Made by a program: the position numbers and the translations under genes | The notes under the pieces: generated by a model | What the model was told of the DNA's origin: nothing | Database searches by the model: none | What the model saw: the letters and a program-made list of their open reading frames with translations, nothing else | In this document: piece after piece, positions 33,431 to 46,100 of the stretch | Layout of the letters: every line of letters begins with the position of its first letter | Position numbering within the stretch: the stretch's first letter is position 1 | Assembly: GCA_009760855.2 (NCBI GenBank) | Contig: WPIO01000011.1 | Location: 4,766,501 to 4,821,000 of the forward strand | DNA: 54,500 bases | Direction: 5' to 3' | Source: Cristatella mucedo | Taxonomy: Eukaryota > Bryozoa > Phylactolaemata > Cristatellidae

Positions 33431-34190
33431 GGGTTCCAGGGGTCAGAGGCTAATTCCCGCCAAACCCCGCCATACTCCGGCCACGCTGCCGCTCGCCATG
33501 CCGCCGAGCTAGGGTAAGACGAGCGGCCGTCAGGTTAAACATCTTTATAACGCATGCGCCAACAACAACAGGTGAACTAAACAAGTCTACAGGGAGGGTG
33601 CTATACACAGTACACTACTGGGGCGCAAGAAGCAGCAAGCGCTAACAAGCGTGTTAGTTGGGGTCAGTCGGCTTCCGCAGTCCTGTCATTGTACCGACTT
33701 CGAATCCAACAGTACGAGCGTACGCCGTCCAAAACCCGGCTGGCTGAGTAACTGCTGGCTAGTCCGAGTCGACAACTACCACAGTCGTAAGCTTCCACCG
33801 AAAGATGCCAACACACGGGGGCGGGGTCACGAACACGCTACACGGGGAAAGCGGAATAAAAACAAGTCAACAACGAGAGAGCTATCCAGCCCCGCTCGGG
33901 CCTTGGGTACTCGTTCCCTTGCGTGCGTGGCAGCATCGCCGGAGCACGCCTGCACGAATCCATGTGCATAACTCGGCGAGACAGGGAGCCTCCAACACCA
34001 TGACTTACTTGGCCAACTTCCCGTACCCAAGAGCCCCGGTGACCTCACGTCACTGCATACATCCGGCCATGCCGTAGGGTCCGACCCCGGCCTAGCCGGT
34101 GACCCTAACCCTCACTACAGCCGTCCGGTCCCTGTCAACCGAACCCAGCCTGGGTACAAAGCTAAGGCAGCCGCCGGCGTGGGAGACCCA
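33431..34190 (-). promoter_or_regulatory. GC-rich candidate 5' region of LINE A
   Basis: About 760 bp clearly richer in GC and CpG than its surroundings (CCCGCCAAACCCCGCCATAC; CCGACCCCGGCCTAGCCGG). It directly precedes the LINE A coding part in transcription direction. It may hold the element's internal promoter and 5' UTR. No ORF with a domain. The true 5' end of the element is not determined. Confidence 0.4.
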
Positions 34191-34810
34191 GCAGCCCGAA
34201 GCGATAAGCGTTTAGATATCCATAGGCACGTAATTTCTTACGAGCTACGGTCCAATAACAATCAGAATAACTTTAAACAGGTCTTAGCTGTATCGTTTCC
34301 GTATACGATGTTCGCAAGAACTTCGATTTTCGGAAGAATTCTGCAACGAACAAGAACGCACGTTGGAGCGCTCTATGTCAGGAGGCCAGGATGGCTAGCA
34401 ATCTTCTCCGTCTGGGAGGTGAACTTTGAGACGAAGTCACCACTGGCAGGCTTGAAGCTGCACATCAAGGTGCTGCTAGTAATTTAGAGAGAGGAGTTTC
34501 GTAGGGATGTTACGGAGGATACCATAGCTCGGAGTGACATCCAGGCTACCGGGCATACAAACTGGACGCATGATCACCAAACGCTCTCGATTGAGTCTCA
34601 GGAATTGCGAGAATCGAAGCAGAAGGGGCTGACAGCAGGTGATTTGACAGCACACTGTAGATGCAAGTGCTCACATTGGTAGACTTCTGCAAGTGAAACG
34701 ATCTGTACTCCAGACATGGGATCTCAAAAAAAGTAGATTCAAAGATTTATGAGCAGCCATTCAAGCTCGGAAAGATGTGGCGGGGTATAGTAATCACATT
34801 GCCATAGTAT
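34191..34810. other. No recognisable gene
   Basis: Mixed-composition sequence. The frame 34179-34487 has no domain. No repeat match in the window was found. Confidence 0.45.
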
Positions 34811-35041
34811 TTACAGCTTCTTCACAGCCAGGCTTTTGGCATTGCATTTGGGAGACTGCACGTTGGTCGTGGGGGGAGGGAGGACAGGAGATGTAAGAGG
34901 CCATGGAGTAAGGGATGGGGGGGGGGGGTTGTTGCAAGGGTGGCCTTGAGAGGGAGGCGAGAGTGGACCGGTGCAGGGATTAGGCCGGGCAGTTTTACTG
35001 AACACGAACTCTGCCTTGGCTGTTGGCACTGGTAGTGTCAA
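34811..35041 (-). mobile_element. Fragment sharing sequence with the R2-like 5' region
   Basis: 34815-34945 matches 7555-7672 (GCATTTGGGAGACTGCACGT against GCGTTTGGGAGCCTGCACGT; GGGTTGTTGCAAGGGTGGCC against GGCTGTTGCGAGGGTGGCC). The minus-strand frame is proline rich. This shows the 7.5-kb segment is a dispersed repeat. Confidence 0.6.
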
Positions 35042-35990
35042 ACTAAATCGCTTGCATTACTGATCATAGCCGGCATCGGCTCGACCGCACTCTACCAGCT
35101 TCACTGCAATATCTGGAAGAGTATCGAAGTTTCTAAGGTCTCAATCTATTTTCTTAAGAAATATGAGAAGCTGGTTTCTCAAGAGGCTCTGCTCGACGTC
35201 TGTAAAGTCAATACTGTTGAACATTTGCAAACTCTACATGGAGGTCTACATGTGATGCATTGCGTGTTGATCTAGTGGACACCCCAGCAGCCAGGCGGAG
35301 CTCCTCAATCGCCCCTTCGTCTTAACTGAAATTCAAATTGTGACTGTATTTTCTATTGCAGCCTAGAATTAGTCAAGTGGAGGAAAGTAGAATTGCCATT
35401 CGTGAGCTCATTGCAGAAAGGTTAACTGGGTCAGACGTAAATCGCCCCCGCAAATTGAACTACTCGTCGTGGTCTGACAGTGCAGGCCATGAATAAAAAT
35501 AAATCAAATTGTGTCGACTGATCCTAGAAACAGTGCTTAATTTTTAGTGATTAACTTGTCAATCTGTTTCTCTATACCTTAGTTTCTTGTACTGACTGGT
35601 GCCTTCCAGTTCGTTAGGTCTGAATTCACACTTCGAAGGCACGCCTCCCATAGGCTTTCGGAGGCGCACTGAAAGCCTGGCGTTCCGTGAGGAGCATCTA
35701 CATTTCAAAATATTGTGTCTTTCTTATTTTTAGTGTCTGCTGGCCTCACTGCGGTTCTGGACCAGAGCAAAAAGCAACGATCTGGCTAAATGTGAAAATT
35801 AGACTAGGAGACGTGCTAAAGTTGAGGTCGAGGATGAATATTGTAAAAACTCATTCTGCAAACTTTAAAAGGGATTATTCTAGGTGCATTTGGTCGCCAA
35901 TACAATGAGATAAATTATGAACTGGAGAGCTCAACGATTGCACCCAGCCATTACGAGAAAAACTTGTAAAACATCAACGAGGCCTGGTGG
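35042..35990. other. No recognisable gene
   Basis: AT-moderate sequence. The frame 35687-35908 has no domain. The right part (from about 35900) may already belong to the LINE A relic that follows. Confidence 0.45.
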
Positions 35991-36990
35991 CGAAATTTGT
36001 GGAAACACGCCCAAATGCTGGGTTCCGGCGAGCCCTTAGAACTACTCTCTGAGTCTAGTAAACTATTCCTCAGATATTCAGTGGCCACTAGACAGCGTCT
36101 ACCCGATTTTAAAAGTGAGCTAAAGAAAGAGTGTTATCGATGTGGAGAATGTTTTCAGTCACTTACCTCCCTAACCACTTCCAGAATCGGTCCTTAGCTA
36201 GTGGTCGTCCCTGAGGTAGTAGCATCTCCACTGGACTCTAGTTCCTCAGTAACATTTCCATGAGAATTTACACCCTTTATTCAGTGTAGCACCTCAATAT
36301 TTGTATTCATGCCGGCTACGAGTGACCTCAACCAGTAGTTTTCTTTCCACTCTAAGACGACTACCTGCCCTCTAGACCTTATTCTCACTCCCTATTTCTA
36401 CGATGAATAGATCTAATGTGGACGTGCCTAATTATAAAAGCAAGTATGACCTTATTCTCAGTTTTTGTCCCGGCCCCTTTCCAAAAGTCTGTTTTGATGC
36501 CACTAATTAAGAAAGTAGCACTAGACTAAATAAACTTGGAGCAATTATAAACCATCTGCTATACCGCCGGTCCTATCCAAGACACTTGAAGGTATTGCTG
36601 CAGTCCAACTAAATTCTTAAATTTCTTCTTCAAACATAGCCACTCAGTTCTAGCCTGGTTGTAAAGCTATTCTCTCGTGGGATTAAGCGTTGCTTAGCGA
36701 GTATAACGAACTTTTTAGTGATGCAAACATAGGTAAATATTCTCTGCTTTTTGCTCGATCTATTGGCGAAGATTAATAGCCGTTAGTCACCAAGTCGTTC
36801 TTGCTCATTTTGCCTGGGCATCACTGTTACTATACTGCAATAGTTTAGGTCCTGTCTCAGTAGCAGACTCCAAAGTGTTAGAGTAAACGCACTATGATCA
36901 TTTGTAGAGCAGTATGTGGTACCCCTGGGCTCTGTGCTTGGTCTGCTTCTTTCAACAAGATACACTCAGCTTGTTGCAGATGTGATCGTA
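35991..36990 (+). mobile_element. Old LINE family A RT relic
   Basis: Strongly decayed. The segment 36464-36620 follows family A coding: CCCGGCCCCTTTCCAAAAGT (PAPFKK), ATGCCACTAATTAAGAAAGT (RPLLKKA), then CCATCTGCTATACCGCC (YRPVSLLPF) and AAGACACTTGAAGGTATTGC (KTLERV). The segment 36905-36960 follows GVPQGSVLGP. There are many stops. It is one of the oldest elements in the window. Confidence 0.65.
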
Positions 36991-37725
36991 CGCTGGTCTT
37001 CATGCGAAGAATACCAAAAGGAAGAAGACAAGCTCATTGGGGGGAAGTGAGAGCTGGCCAGAGCAGGCATGTCTTTAGCCAAGCTTTCAAAGCTGCTAGG
37101 TCGTCGCTGGGAGTGACCGAGGCCGATAGCGAGTCTCAGACTTGTGGTGCATATTAGCTGAAGGCTCGATTGCTCAAAGACCCCGATAGTTAATGCGATG
37201 GGTGGCGAGTCGATGAGAAGTTGATGAGTGGGCTAGGGGAGCACACGTTAAAAGAGGAAGTTAGTCGTTTAAGTCGGCTGGTGCAAAGAAATTAAGCGAC
37301 CCACTATGTTAATGTCCTGTAAGCTAATTACATGGGATCGTAAAAACAAGCATTTAAAAGTAGCGAGTGAAGCTCAGACAGAAAAGGTGCGACGTGGCAG
37401 CCAAGCCGTCGAGGAGCAGCTGATTTTTGCAGTTGGAAAAAAATATATTCTGAATACATTGAAGTTACTTTCCGGTTGTTCAGAAATCTATATGAAACTC
37501 GCAGTGTTCACTAAGTAGCGGAATAATTAAATATTTGTAGCAGAGAAGAGCGGAGAAAATCTTCCGCCGATAACGTGCAAACATGAGGTACTGCTAACCG
37601 GAATTTTCATATTAGGGAAGTCTGCTTAGTGTGATCATGAAGACAAACCACTGGAACATTTTGAAGCTTCCAGAGCCAGCATAAGCTGAATTCAGAGTTA
37701 GCGTCTGCCCATCGTAACTGAGAGA

Positions 37726-37726
<1 letters not shown>
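36991..37726. other. No recognisable gene
   Basis: The frames at 36894-37157 and 37306-37518 have no domain. No repeat match. AT-moderate. Confidence 0.45.
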
Positions 37727-37814
<88 letters not shown>

Positions 37815-37829
37815 ATATGTGTATAAATA

Positions 37830-37871
<42 letters not shown>

Positions 37872-37915
37872 TATATAAATGTATATAAACATTTATATAT
37901 ATTTATATATATGCA
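37727..37915. repeat. (AC)42 and (AT)n compound microsatellite
   Basis: 84 bp of pure AC followed by about 100 bp of AT-rich dinucleotide repeat with ATAA and ATTT interruptions. Confidence 0.95.
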
Positions 37916-37924
37916 TCGAGAGGT

Positions 37925-38120
37925 CATCACGAAGCTGCGTGAGTTCACCAGGTTCGTGGAAGGCCTGCGTTGGCAGCCTAACCTGCACAGGACAGAGTCA
38001 GCCATGGCTGGCAACGGACGGATTTGCCACCCACTTCTGACCTCGGGTCTTGGCCTGTCATTCCGAGCATGGCGGTTTTCTTCACTGAGCATGCCTAGAC
38101 GTGCTTCCAGATGCTGCTGC
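37925..38120. repeat. Dispersed repeat C, third copy
   Basis: It aligns with 11490-11700 and 44560-44770: GTGGAAGGCCTGCGTTGGCAGCCTAACCTGCACAGG here corresponds to the gene-intron form GTGGCCCAGCCTGCACAGGG. Diverged, about 70 % by eye. It lies between a microsatellite and LINE A tails. Confidence 0.6.
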
Positions 38121-38124
38121 TAAG

Positions 38125-38432
38125 ATCCTTTTGCAACAAATGTAAAGCGTCTAGAAAGAGATTGAGTTCTCTGAGGGCGCTTTATCAAGTGTATTATTAT
38201 TATCATTCTTATTATTATTATTATTAGGAGTCAGGCATACGCTGCGAATAACCACATGTGCATGCAGACCCTGTGCATGTCACCCCTAACCATATTATCC
38301 ATTTTGTTTGTTTTTCAAGCACGATTTTACTTACCAATCAATTGCATTTCACTTTGCAGCAAATGCAAAGCGCCTAGAAAGAGATTAGGTTCTCTGAGGG
38401 AGCTTTATCAAGTGCATTATTATTATTATTAT
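38125..38432 (+). mobile_element. Two LINE family A 3' ends in tandem
   Basis: The first (38125-38226) holds only the last block (AAATGTAAAGCGTCTAGAAA) plus ATT tail. The second (38227-38432) starts further upstream (CATGTGCATGCAGACCCTGT) and ends in another ATT tail. Head-to-tail tails like this suggest insertion of one copy into or next to the tail of the other. Confidence 0.8.
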
Positions 38433-38458
38433 AGCACTGAGACTCCGACGTCATTACT

Positions 38459-38590
38459 GGCTCGGAAGCCGTGTGGTTCTTGTTCCTGAACCAGGAGGCC
38501 CGGGTAGCGCCATCGACCCCGGCAGGGCAGGGCACCGCTGGCTAATGTATATAACCATGTTAAATATTTTAATAAATCTTAATATATATA
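38459..38590 (-). repeat. Dispersed repeat D in unit 2
   Basis: The reverse complement matches 7824-7950 (GGTGCCCTGCCCTGCCGGGG; GAACAAGAACCACACGGCTT). Here it is a single copy without the inverted duplicate found in unit 1. It lies at the left edge of unit 2. Confidence 0.8.
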
Positions 38591-38688
38591 TATATATGTT
38601 ATATATATACATATTCATATATATGTGTGTGTGTGTGTGTGTGTGCACGTGTGTGTGTGTGTGTGCGTGTGTGTGTATGTGTGTGTGC
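38582..38688. repeat. (AT)n(GT)n microsatellite
   Basis: AT-rich run followed by GT repeat with CAC and CGT interruptions. It is equivalent in position to 7981-8083. Confidence 0.95.
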
Positions 38689-39981
<1,293 letters not shown>

Positions 39982-40169
39982 CTAACGGCTGCTACTCCTC
40001 CGATTAAAAATGGCTAAATAAGGAAGCGGCTTGTGAATAAGTTCAACTTTGCCCTCTGCCCGGACTGTGCATCCAATCGGAGTCTCGATGTTGAAGTGCT
40101 GCAGAACGCTGGTGAAGAACAGGAACAACTCGGCTCTGGCCAGACTCTCCCCGGGGCAGGCACGTCTAC
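39982..40169 (-). CDS. P450 gene 2 exon 5
   Basis: 188 nt after acceptor TTGCAG. It encodes [15 protein letters not shown] with the heme cysteine and ends NRRSSSR then TAG. Against gene 1: Gly/Glu, Val/Ile, Ser/Leu and Thr/Ser changes near the end. Confidence 0.92.
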
Positions 40170-43100
40170 CTGCAAGACATATGAGTACAATGTTAGCGAG
40201 GTTGCATGCTTTTTCGGTGGCTGATGCACTTACTGTACGAAATCACATCTGACGAGATAACAAAAGACCTTGACATTCGTCACTACCGTTGCACGCTGAC
40301 CAGAGCTAAGCACCTAAGAAGAACGGCTTTGGTTGTAAACGTGTTACACTGTTTTGTCTCGCAGGTTGGAATTTTTAGGAAGCTAGAGAACAATTCAAAA
40401 GATTTCGTGAAGACCAAGCCGCAAGCCTCAGACCAAAAGAGTTGGACTTTTTATCTTCGTAACTTGACGAAAAGATGATAGAATAGCTACAGCATCCAAG
40501 CACCGGTTTACATAATAAAAATATGCAGGACGGTACAATTTATTCTGAACTGTGCAACTTCGAGGTCCGATGAATAAGATACCCAAGGCCAAAGCAATCA
40601 GAAAAGATTGTTCTATAAAAAGCATACAATGAAAGCTAAATCCTATTGCTATTATTTAAGGCAGGTTTTGCACTCAGGTTTATTAGATCGATAATGGGTC
40701 GATCCTCAGGCTGTGGGTGCACGAGATACAAGCCATTGGTTTATATGTCAAGAGTAGGAAACGATTACAGTGCACTGCTCGAGCTTTTACCATACTAGCC
40801 CTTGCTGGAGTGCACCGATCAATGGCTGACTAATGTTTGCCACACCCTCACCCATTCTTGATATCATTCAGGCACGTACGTTGACGAACGAGTGTGCCTT
40901 GAACTTTCTCAGCTCTCACAGGCATTCCGCCAATGGTTAATCAGACGTTTGGGGCACCAAAGAAACCACTTAAGCTTATAACGTTGCTGCGATCAAGAAA
41001 GAAGGCTTATGCAGAGATCCTTAAATAATTCATTGCCAATCGTCTCGTCAGCTTTAGTTGGGACTGAGGGGAGCACAACACTTGTTGGCCGACCGGGGCT
41101 GACTCTACACGGTTGAAATCCCTATTTCTGATTACAAATACATTCCATGCAAAGAGCATACAGGGTCCTACTGTTTGGTATCTCTTCCATGGAAGACATC
41201 TCGAGAAGGATCTTCATGCCAGGCATCGGACAGTTGCGAGCTTAATTTCTTTTACGCCTGCAGCTATCTGCATATGAGCCGCTACTTAACTCGAAGGCAG
41301 GGTTTCACTAATGCACGGTTTCATCAATGATAAGGACACACCAACAACTAACACACATGAACACACATGTGCGAATGATGAGAATAGCAGATTAGCTTAG
41401 CTTCAGCTTGGATGTAGCCATGCAAAGTTGTGACATGACTGATGTCGTGAGAGAGGCTCAGAGTATGGAAGAAAGTAAACTAGAGGCTCGGTCTCCAAAG
41501 CATTTGAAGTTTGTTTGAAGTACGGCTCAATTGACTTAGCCGAAAGAGCTACAACTGCGACACATGGATAGTACCGCGTGAAAAAAGTTCTAGCAGCACT
41601 TTTTTCATCATAGAGACAGCTTCCCTAATGGCAGTGCGGGAGGGCTATCAAGTAAAAATTGTCACGTATCTCCACTAATTAAAGCAAGAGAGTCCGTAAG
41701 TCCTCCTCTCCATCACTCGGCGAGATGGTGACCATTACTTCTGGGAGCCATGCGGAAAAGTCGCTTTATTCAACTATGATTCATGGAAGCGAGTTCACAG
41801 GCAGTGAGCTATAGTGTTATCAGTATAAATACATATTCACCAGCCAAGCACTATCTCAGAAAGCTCTCGTGAAGCAGGGGACCGCAGACTTCTATCTTTC
41901 CTCATCGTTGCTAGGTTGAAGCCAGCTGTAATGAGGCTACGTAAGCAAACTTTCCGATGTTCCCACGAGTGGGATTCTTCTATCTAAAGACAAATTAGGC
42001 ACTGCTTACTTTGCAATGTCGAATTTTTTAATTGGCAACTGAATCATAACATTGCATGGGATGTTGTGTAAGGAATTGCAGCAAAGCAGTTTGCTTTCGT
42101 TAGGTCAGTGAATGTTGAAGATTGGGACTTTCCCGGTGCAGCGACAAGAATATCTATTGGATATACTGGAAGAAATTAGTTAATCTGTTGTTCAGTATGC
42201 CTTGTGCCGAAAAGTCAGTAGTTGTTTGGTTATTAATCTAGTGTACTTATGTAGTCTGTGGCTCAATCTGAACACTTTCTCTACCTTTGAATAGACTGCC
42301 TTGTCGTCGGTAATGACCTAATACGTCCAGGTAGTGGAAGCCATTATTGCCACCATCAGTGGCAAACATCGGAATGCTTGCACGCATTGGCTCTGCACCT
42401 CGGCGTGGTTAAGTCAGCTTCAAGATTTCGAGACGGCTGGTCCTCCTCTCCCATTTGCATGTTACTACTTCTACGATCCATTGATGATCTTCTACTATGC
42501 ATAAGTAACATAAAGATAACGTCATTAGCCTCAGGCAATGTCCTCGGACCCCTCAAAAAGGCTGTACAAAGGCTAGTACTCGAGAGACCGGTGCAAGACC
42601 AAGTGGATTTGAGCATATTCCGCCCAGCCTCACTTATACTGTTCCACTCAAACTCACTGAAAAAGTAGTAGCAGACGAATGTTAAACGTAAATTAAAAAT
42701 CAAAACTTTGCTAGTATGTTCCAATCTGGTTAAAGAGCTAGTCATTAGACAAAGTCGGCATTGCTTCGGGTGCAGAACGACCTACTTTAGAATGCATACT
42801 TTGGTAGAGTCTCTCTACTTGTTTAGCTCAATCTTTCGGCTGCTTTTAATAATTTTGATCATCAAATCCTTCCTGAATGCCCCTCATCTCGCCTAGGCAT
42901 CACTGGAACTTCACTGTAGTTGTCCGGGTAATATGTCAGTATGGTACAACAGAGGGTACACGTAAACAGAGAAACATAGTCCGAGGAACCTTTGAAATAT
43001 CAGGTATCTGGGGCTACGTGCTTAATCCCGTTCTTTTCATGGTTTAAACTCTCCCTCTAGCAGATGTGGTTACCAGGACAAAATCTAGGCGTTTACAGAT

Positions 43101-46100
43101 GCAGATTGCACTCAATTGCAATTTTTCTTTGATCCACCTGGCCCCAAAGTGCATCAAATCCTTTTACCTCCCCAGTTGCATGTATATATAAAATACCCAC
43201 ACGGATGGCAGCATACATTCTTAGAATAGATGTTGGTAAAACCAGCCTACTAGTTACTAGCTAACTAAGTGTGGTTCCAAAATTGGAAAATTTAACCGGC
43301 AAAGTAGGCTCTTCAAGAATGTTTGTTTTTGAATCTGCACGAAGTCCAGGTGTCATGATCCAAAGTGAACTTTCATTGGACGACTACATTAGCACCAGAT
43401 TCAAATCGGCCTACTGTCAGCTAGTGCTAACATTTAAGCTGGTTTAGACAGTGGCACATCTTCTAGAGAGGTTCGTGCATTTAAGGCTTATCGTCTCGAT
43501 TTCTGTAACCCAGTGCTTGCTGGCCGAACGGCCTGTGCACTAAAGCACTTATAGCTGATAGAAAACCGTGCAGCTAGGCTTGTCTGTCGGGAAAGTCACA
43601 GTTGCTATATCACATCGCTGCTAGCCAACCTGCACTAGGTCCAAGTAAACGAAAGCATTGATTTCGAGGTGTTTCTTCCCCCACCAGGGTAAGCATCGTA
43701 CCATCAGCTTTGTGGAAAATGATCGCTTACTAATACATCGTAGCATACACAAATCTTTCGGAGTATGCCTTTACATAGCATGCTCTTAAAGCCTGATATT
43801 CGCGTCCGACTTCTGTCACGACATCCCCTGACTTGACCACTTTGAATGAGTAACTAAAATCGCATCTATTTATCACAGCATTTAGTGGGTCAATGCGATT
43901 CGTTAATTCAATCGTGCTTCCTTTGCAGCAATTGCAAAGCTCCAAGAAGGAGATTGCTTTCTTTAAGGGTGCTTTATCAAAGCTGTTATTATTATTATTA
44001 TGTTATTCGTCCTTTGCTTGCTTAAGGGCCGTAAAACTATGCATGCTGCTGCTAACTATATTGGTATGCTGATCCTGTCTGTGTCACCTTTGATAATGTT
44101 GCTTATCGTTTATTGAGCAAGCTACCACTAACCATGAAATCATCCTTTCTTCAAAGAAAATGAAAAGTGTCACGATGGAGACTGTATTCCCTGAGGCACA
44201 ATTGAAAATGCATTATTAATAATAATTATCTTATTATTACAAGGCCTAAGGCCGCGTTCACTATTGCTTAAGCTGAATGGAACCGGACTAAGCTCTGCAA
44301 CTCTGCAAGTCACTCAGTTTATTCCCTGACTGCCACACGGTTAGTTATCAGGAGAAAATCTAACGCGATAATATATACAGCTAGCAGCACATGAACCAGG
44401 CAGAATTTGACCTTGGCAAAGGATCGGCTTGATGTTGCTATGTGCACCAGTAAGTTAATTGGCCCAAGGGGATCTTCGGTCGCATCTCGCCGGCCCGGCC
44501 TTGAAGTGCTAGCTGTTTCCACCGATCCTGATGGCACCTAGCACTAAGACGCACAGCGAAGTGTATTTTGGAAGCTGCTGGAGTTTACAGGGCTAGTGAA
44601 AGGCCGGGCTTCGGTGGCCGAGCCTGCACAGGGCAGAGTCAGCCGCTTCAGGGTCACGGACGTATTCGCCATACACACTCACTTCCAGACTGCGGTTCTT
44701 GGCCTTTCGTCTCGGGCTCGATTGTTCGTACACTTTGCGCTTAAACGTGCTGTTAGTGGCTGCTGCCTGGATTCAGGCATACCATGGGACGGTTAACGGC
44801 TGCTGCCCCTGCCACATGACGGCTCCACTCCATGCATCCCCCGAGTTTCCTTCAATTCGCTTCTCGCGAGGGTATCGAAAGGAGAATTCAGATTGTTTAG
44901 TTCTAGTTGCTAAAGAAAGGTTTACCAATTAAGTAGATGGACAATTGCTAATTATCAGACTAAGGAGAATTTTCTTCTAGACGATGCTGAAGTCTAACCA
45001 AATGTCTAACCCACGTCTAACCAAAGTCTACCGAATGAACATTCCTTCGTCGGCTGACAAAATGAAGCACCCACGGTACAACAGGCAGATGAAATGCTAC
45101 TTGCCTATGCCAAAGGGAATTAACTTTCTTGGCTTTTCAAACTTCCCCTCTGAGGTTAAAAAACGCTGCGGGTCGAAGTCTTGAGGTCTGGAGAAGATAC
45201 TGCTGTCCAAGTGAACATCGGATAAGCTGGCGTGCAACACCGCATCTTTAGGAATACAATGTCCGCCGATTGTCATATCAGCTTCTACCTTGTGCGGAAG
45301 TGAAGCAACAGCTGTATTTGCCAGACGAAGCACTTCAGATAGGACTGCCTCGGTGTAGGGCATTCTAACTTTATCTGTCAGAGCCGGCTGGCGCAATCCT
45401 GCAATCAAATCAAGCTGGGTCAATTTTTGCAAAAGCTTAACCCACGAGGAAGGCTAAGGAGATCTTCAAGTTCGTTAGAACGCAGTTCCGGGGTATTTAG
45501 AGCTCCGATAATGAAGGAAAGAAAAACTTACCAATGCACTGATCAATTTCTCTTTGAACTGTTATCTGAACTTCTGGGTGAATTATCATGAATAACCATG
45601 CCCACAGAAGTGTGGTAGCCGTTGTGTCTGTTCCGGCTATGAACAATTCGGCAACTGATGCCACGCAGTTCGTTTCTTAACCAGAAAATAAAAGAACAGA
45701 AACTTTGTCGTCGAGATAGCCAATTATTCAGGAGCTGGTTGAAGGCTGATCCAAAAAAGTATTTACGCACAGTACCCATATGCTGTGTCTGCAAGAAGAT
45801 TGCTATCAAAATCATCAATGCTCTGCAACTCCAAGCAATAAGGGTATTCAGTTAAATTTATGTTAACTCTTCCTTGCATGGGATGCAAGCCAAATGACTA
45901 AGACGGCTACTGTCTTAACGGAGGCGATTATATTGCTGAATGTATGCGTCTTACTCAAGGATACGTGAACGCGAGGTAACTAGTTACAGCGGGTGGCCAC
46001 TTCCGATAGAAGTCATCTGCGGTTCCCGAGAGAGCGGCACGAAAAAACGGCTACAGTGTAACTTAAGCGTGATTCAGTGCGTTCTGAGCTCTTAAATTTA

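Larger units (their letters stand above)
40170..45104 (-). other. P450 gene 2 intron 4 (GC-AG)
   Basis: 4.9 kb against 1.4 kb in gene 1. The extra 3.6 kb (40626-44213) contain 1.5 kb without recognisable content (40626-42170) followed by an old LINE A copy. Both ends align with gene 1. The donor is AG/GCAAGT at 45105/45104, as in gene 1. Confidence 0.85.

Noticed and set aside
40014-40229. Separate ORF over gene 2 exon 5 (and 10445-10666 in gene 1)
   Set aside because: It is a shifted frame over the P450 last exon and intron border. The true exon frame carries the heme-binding motif.
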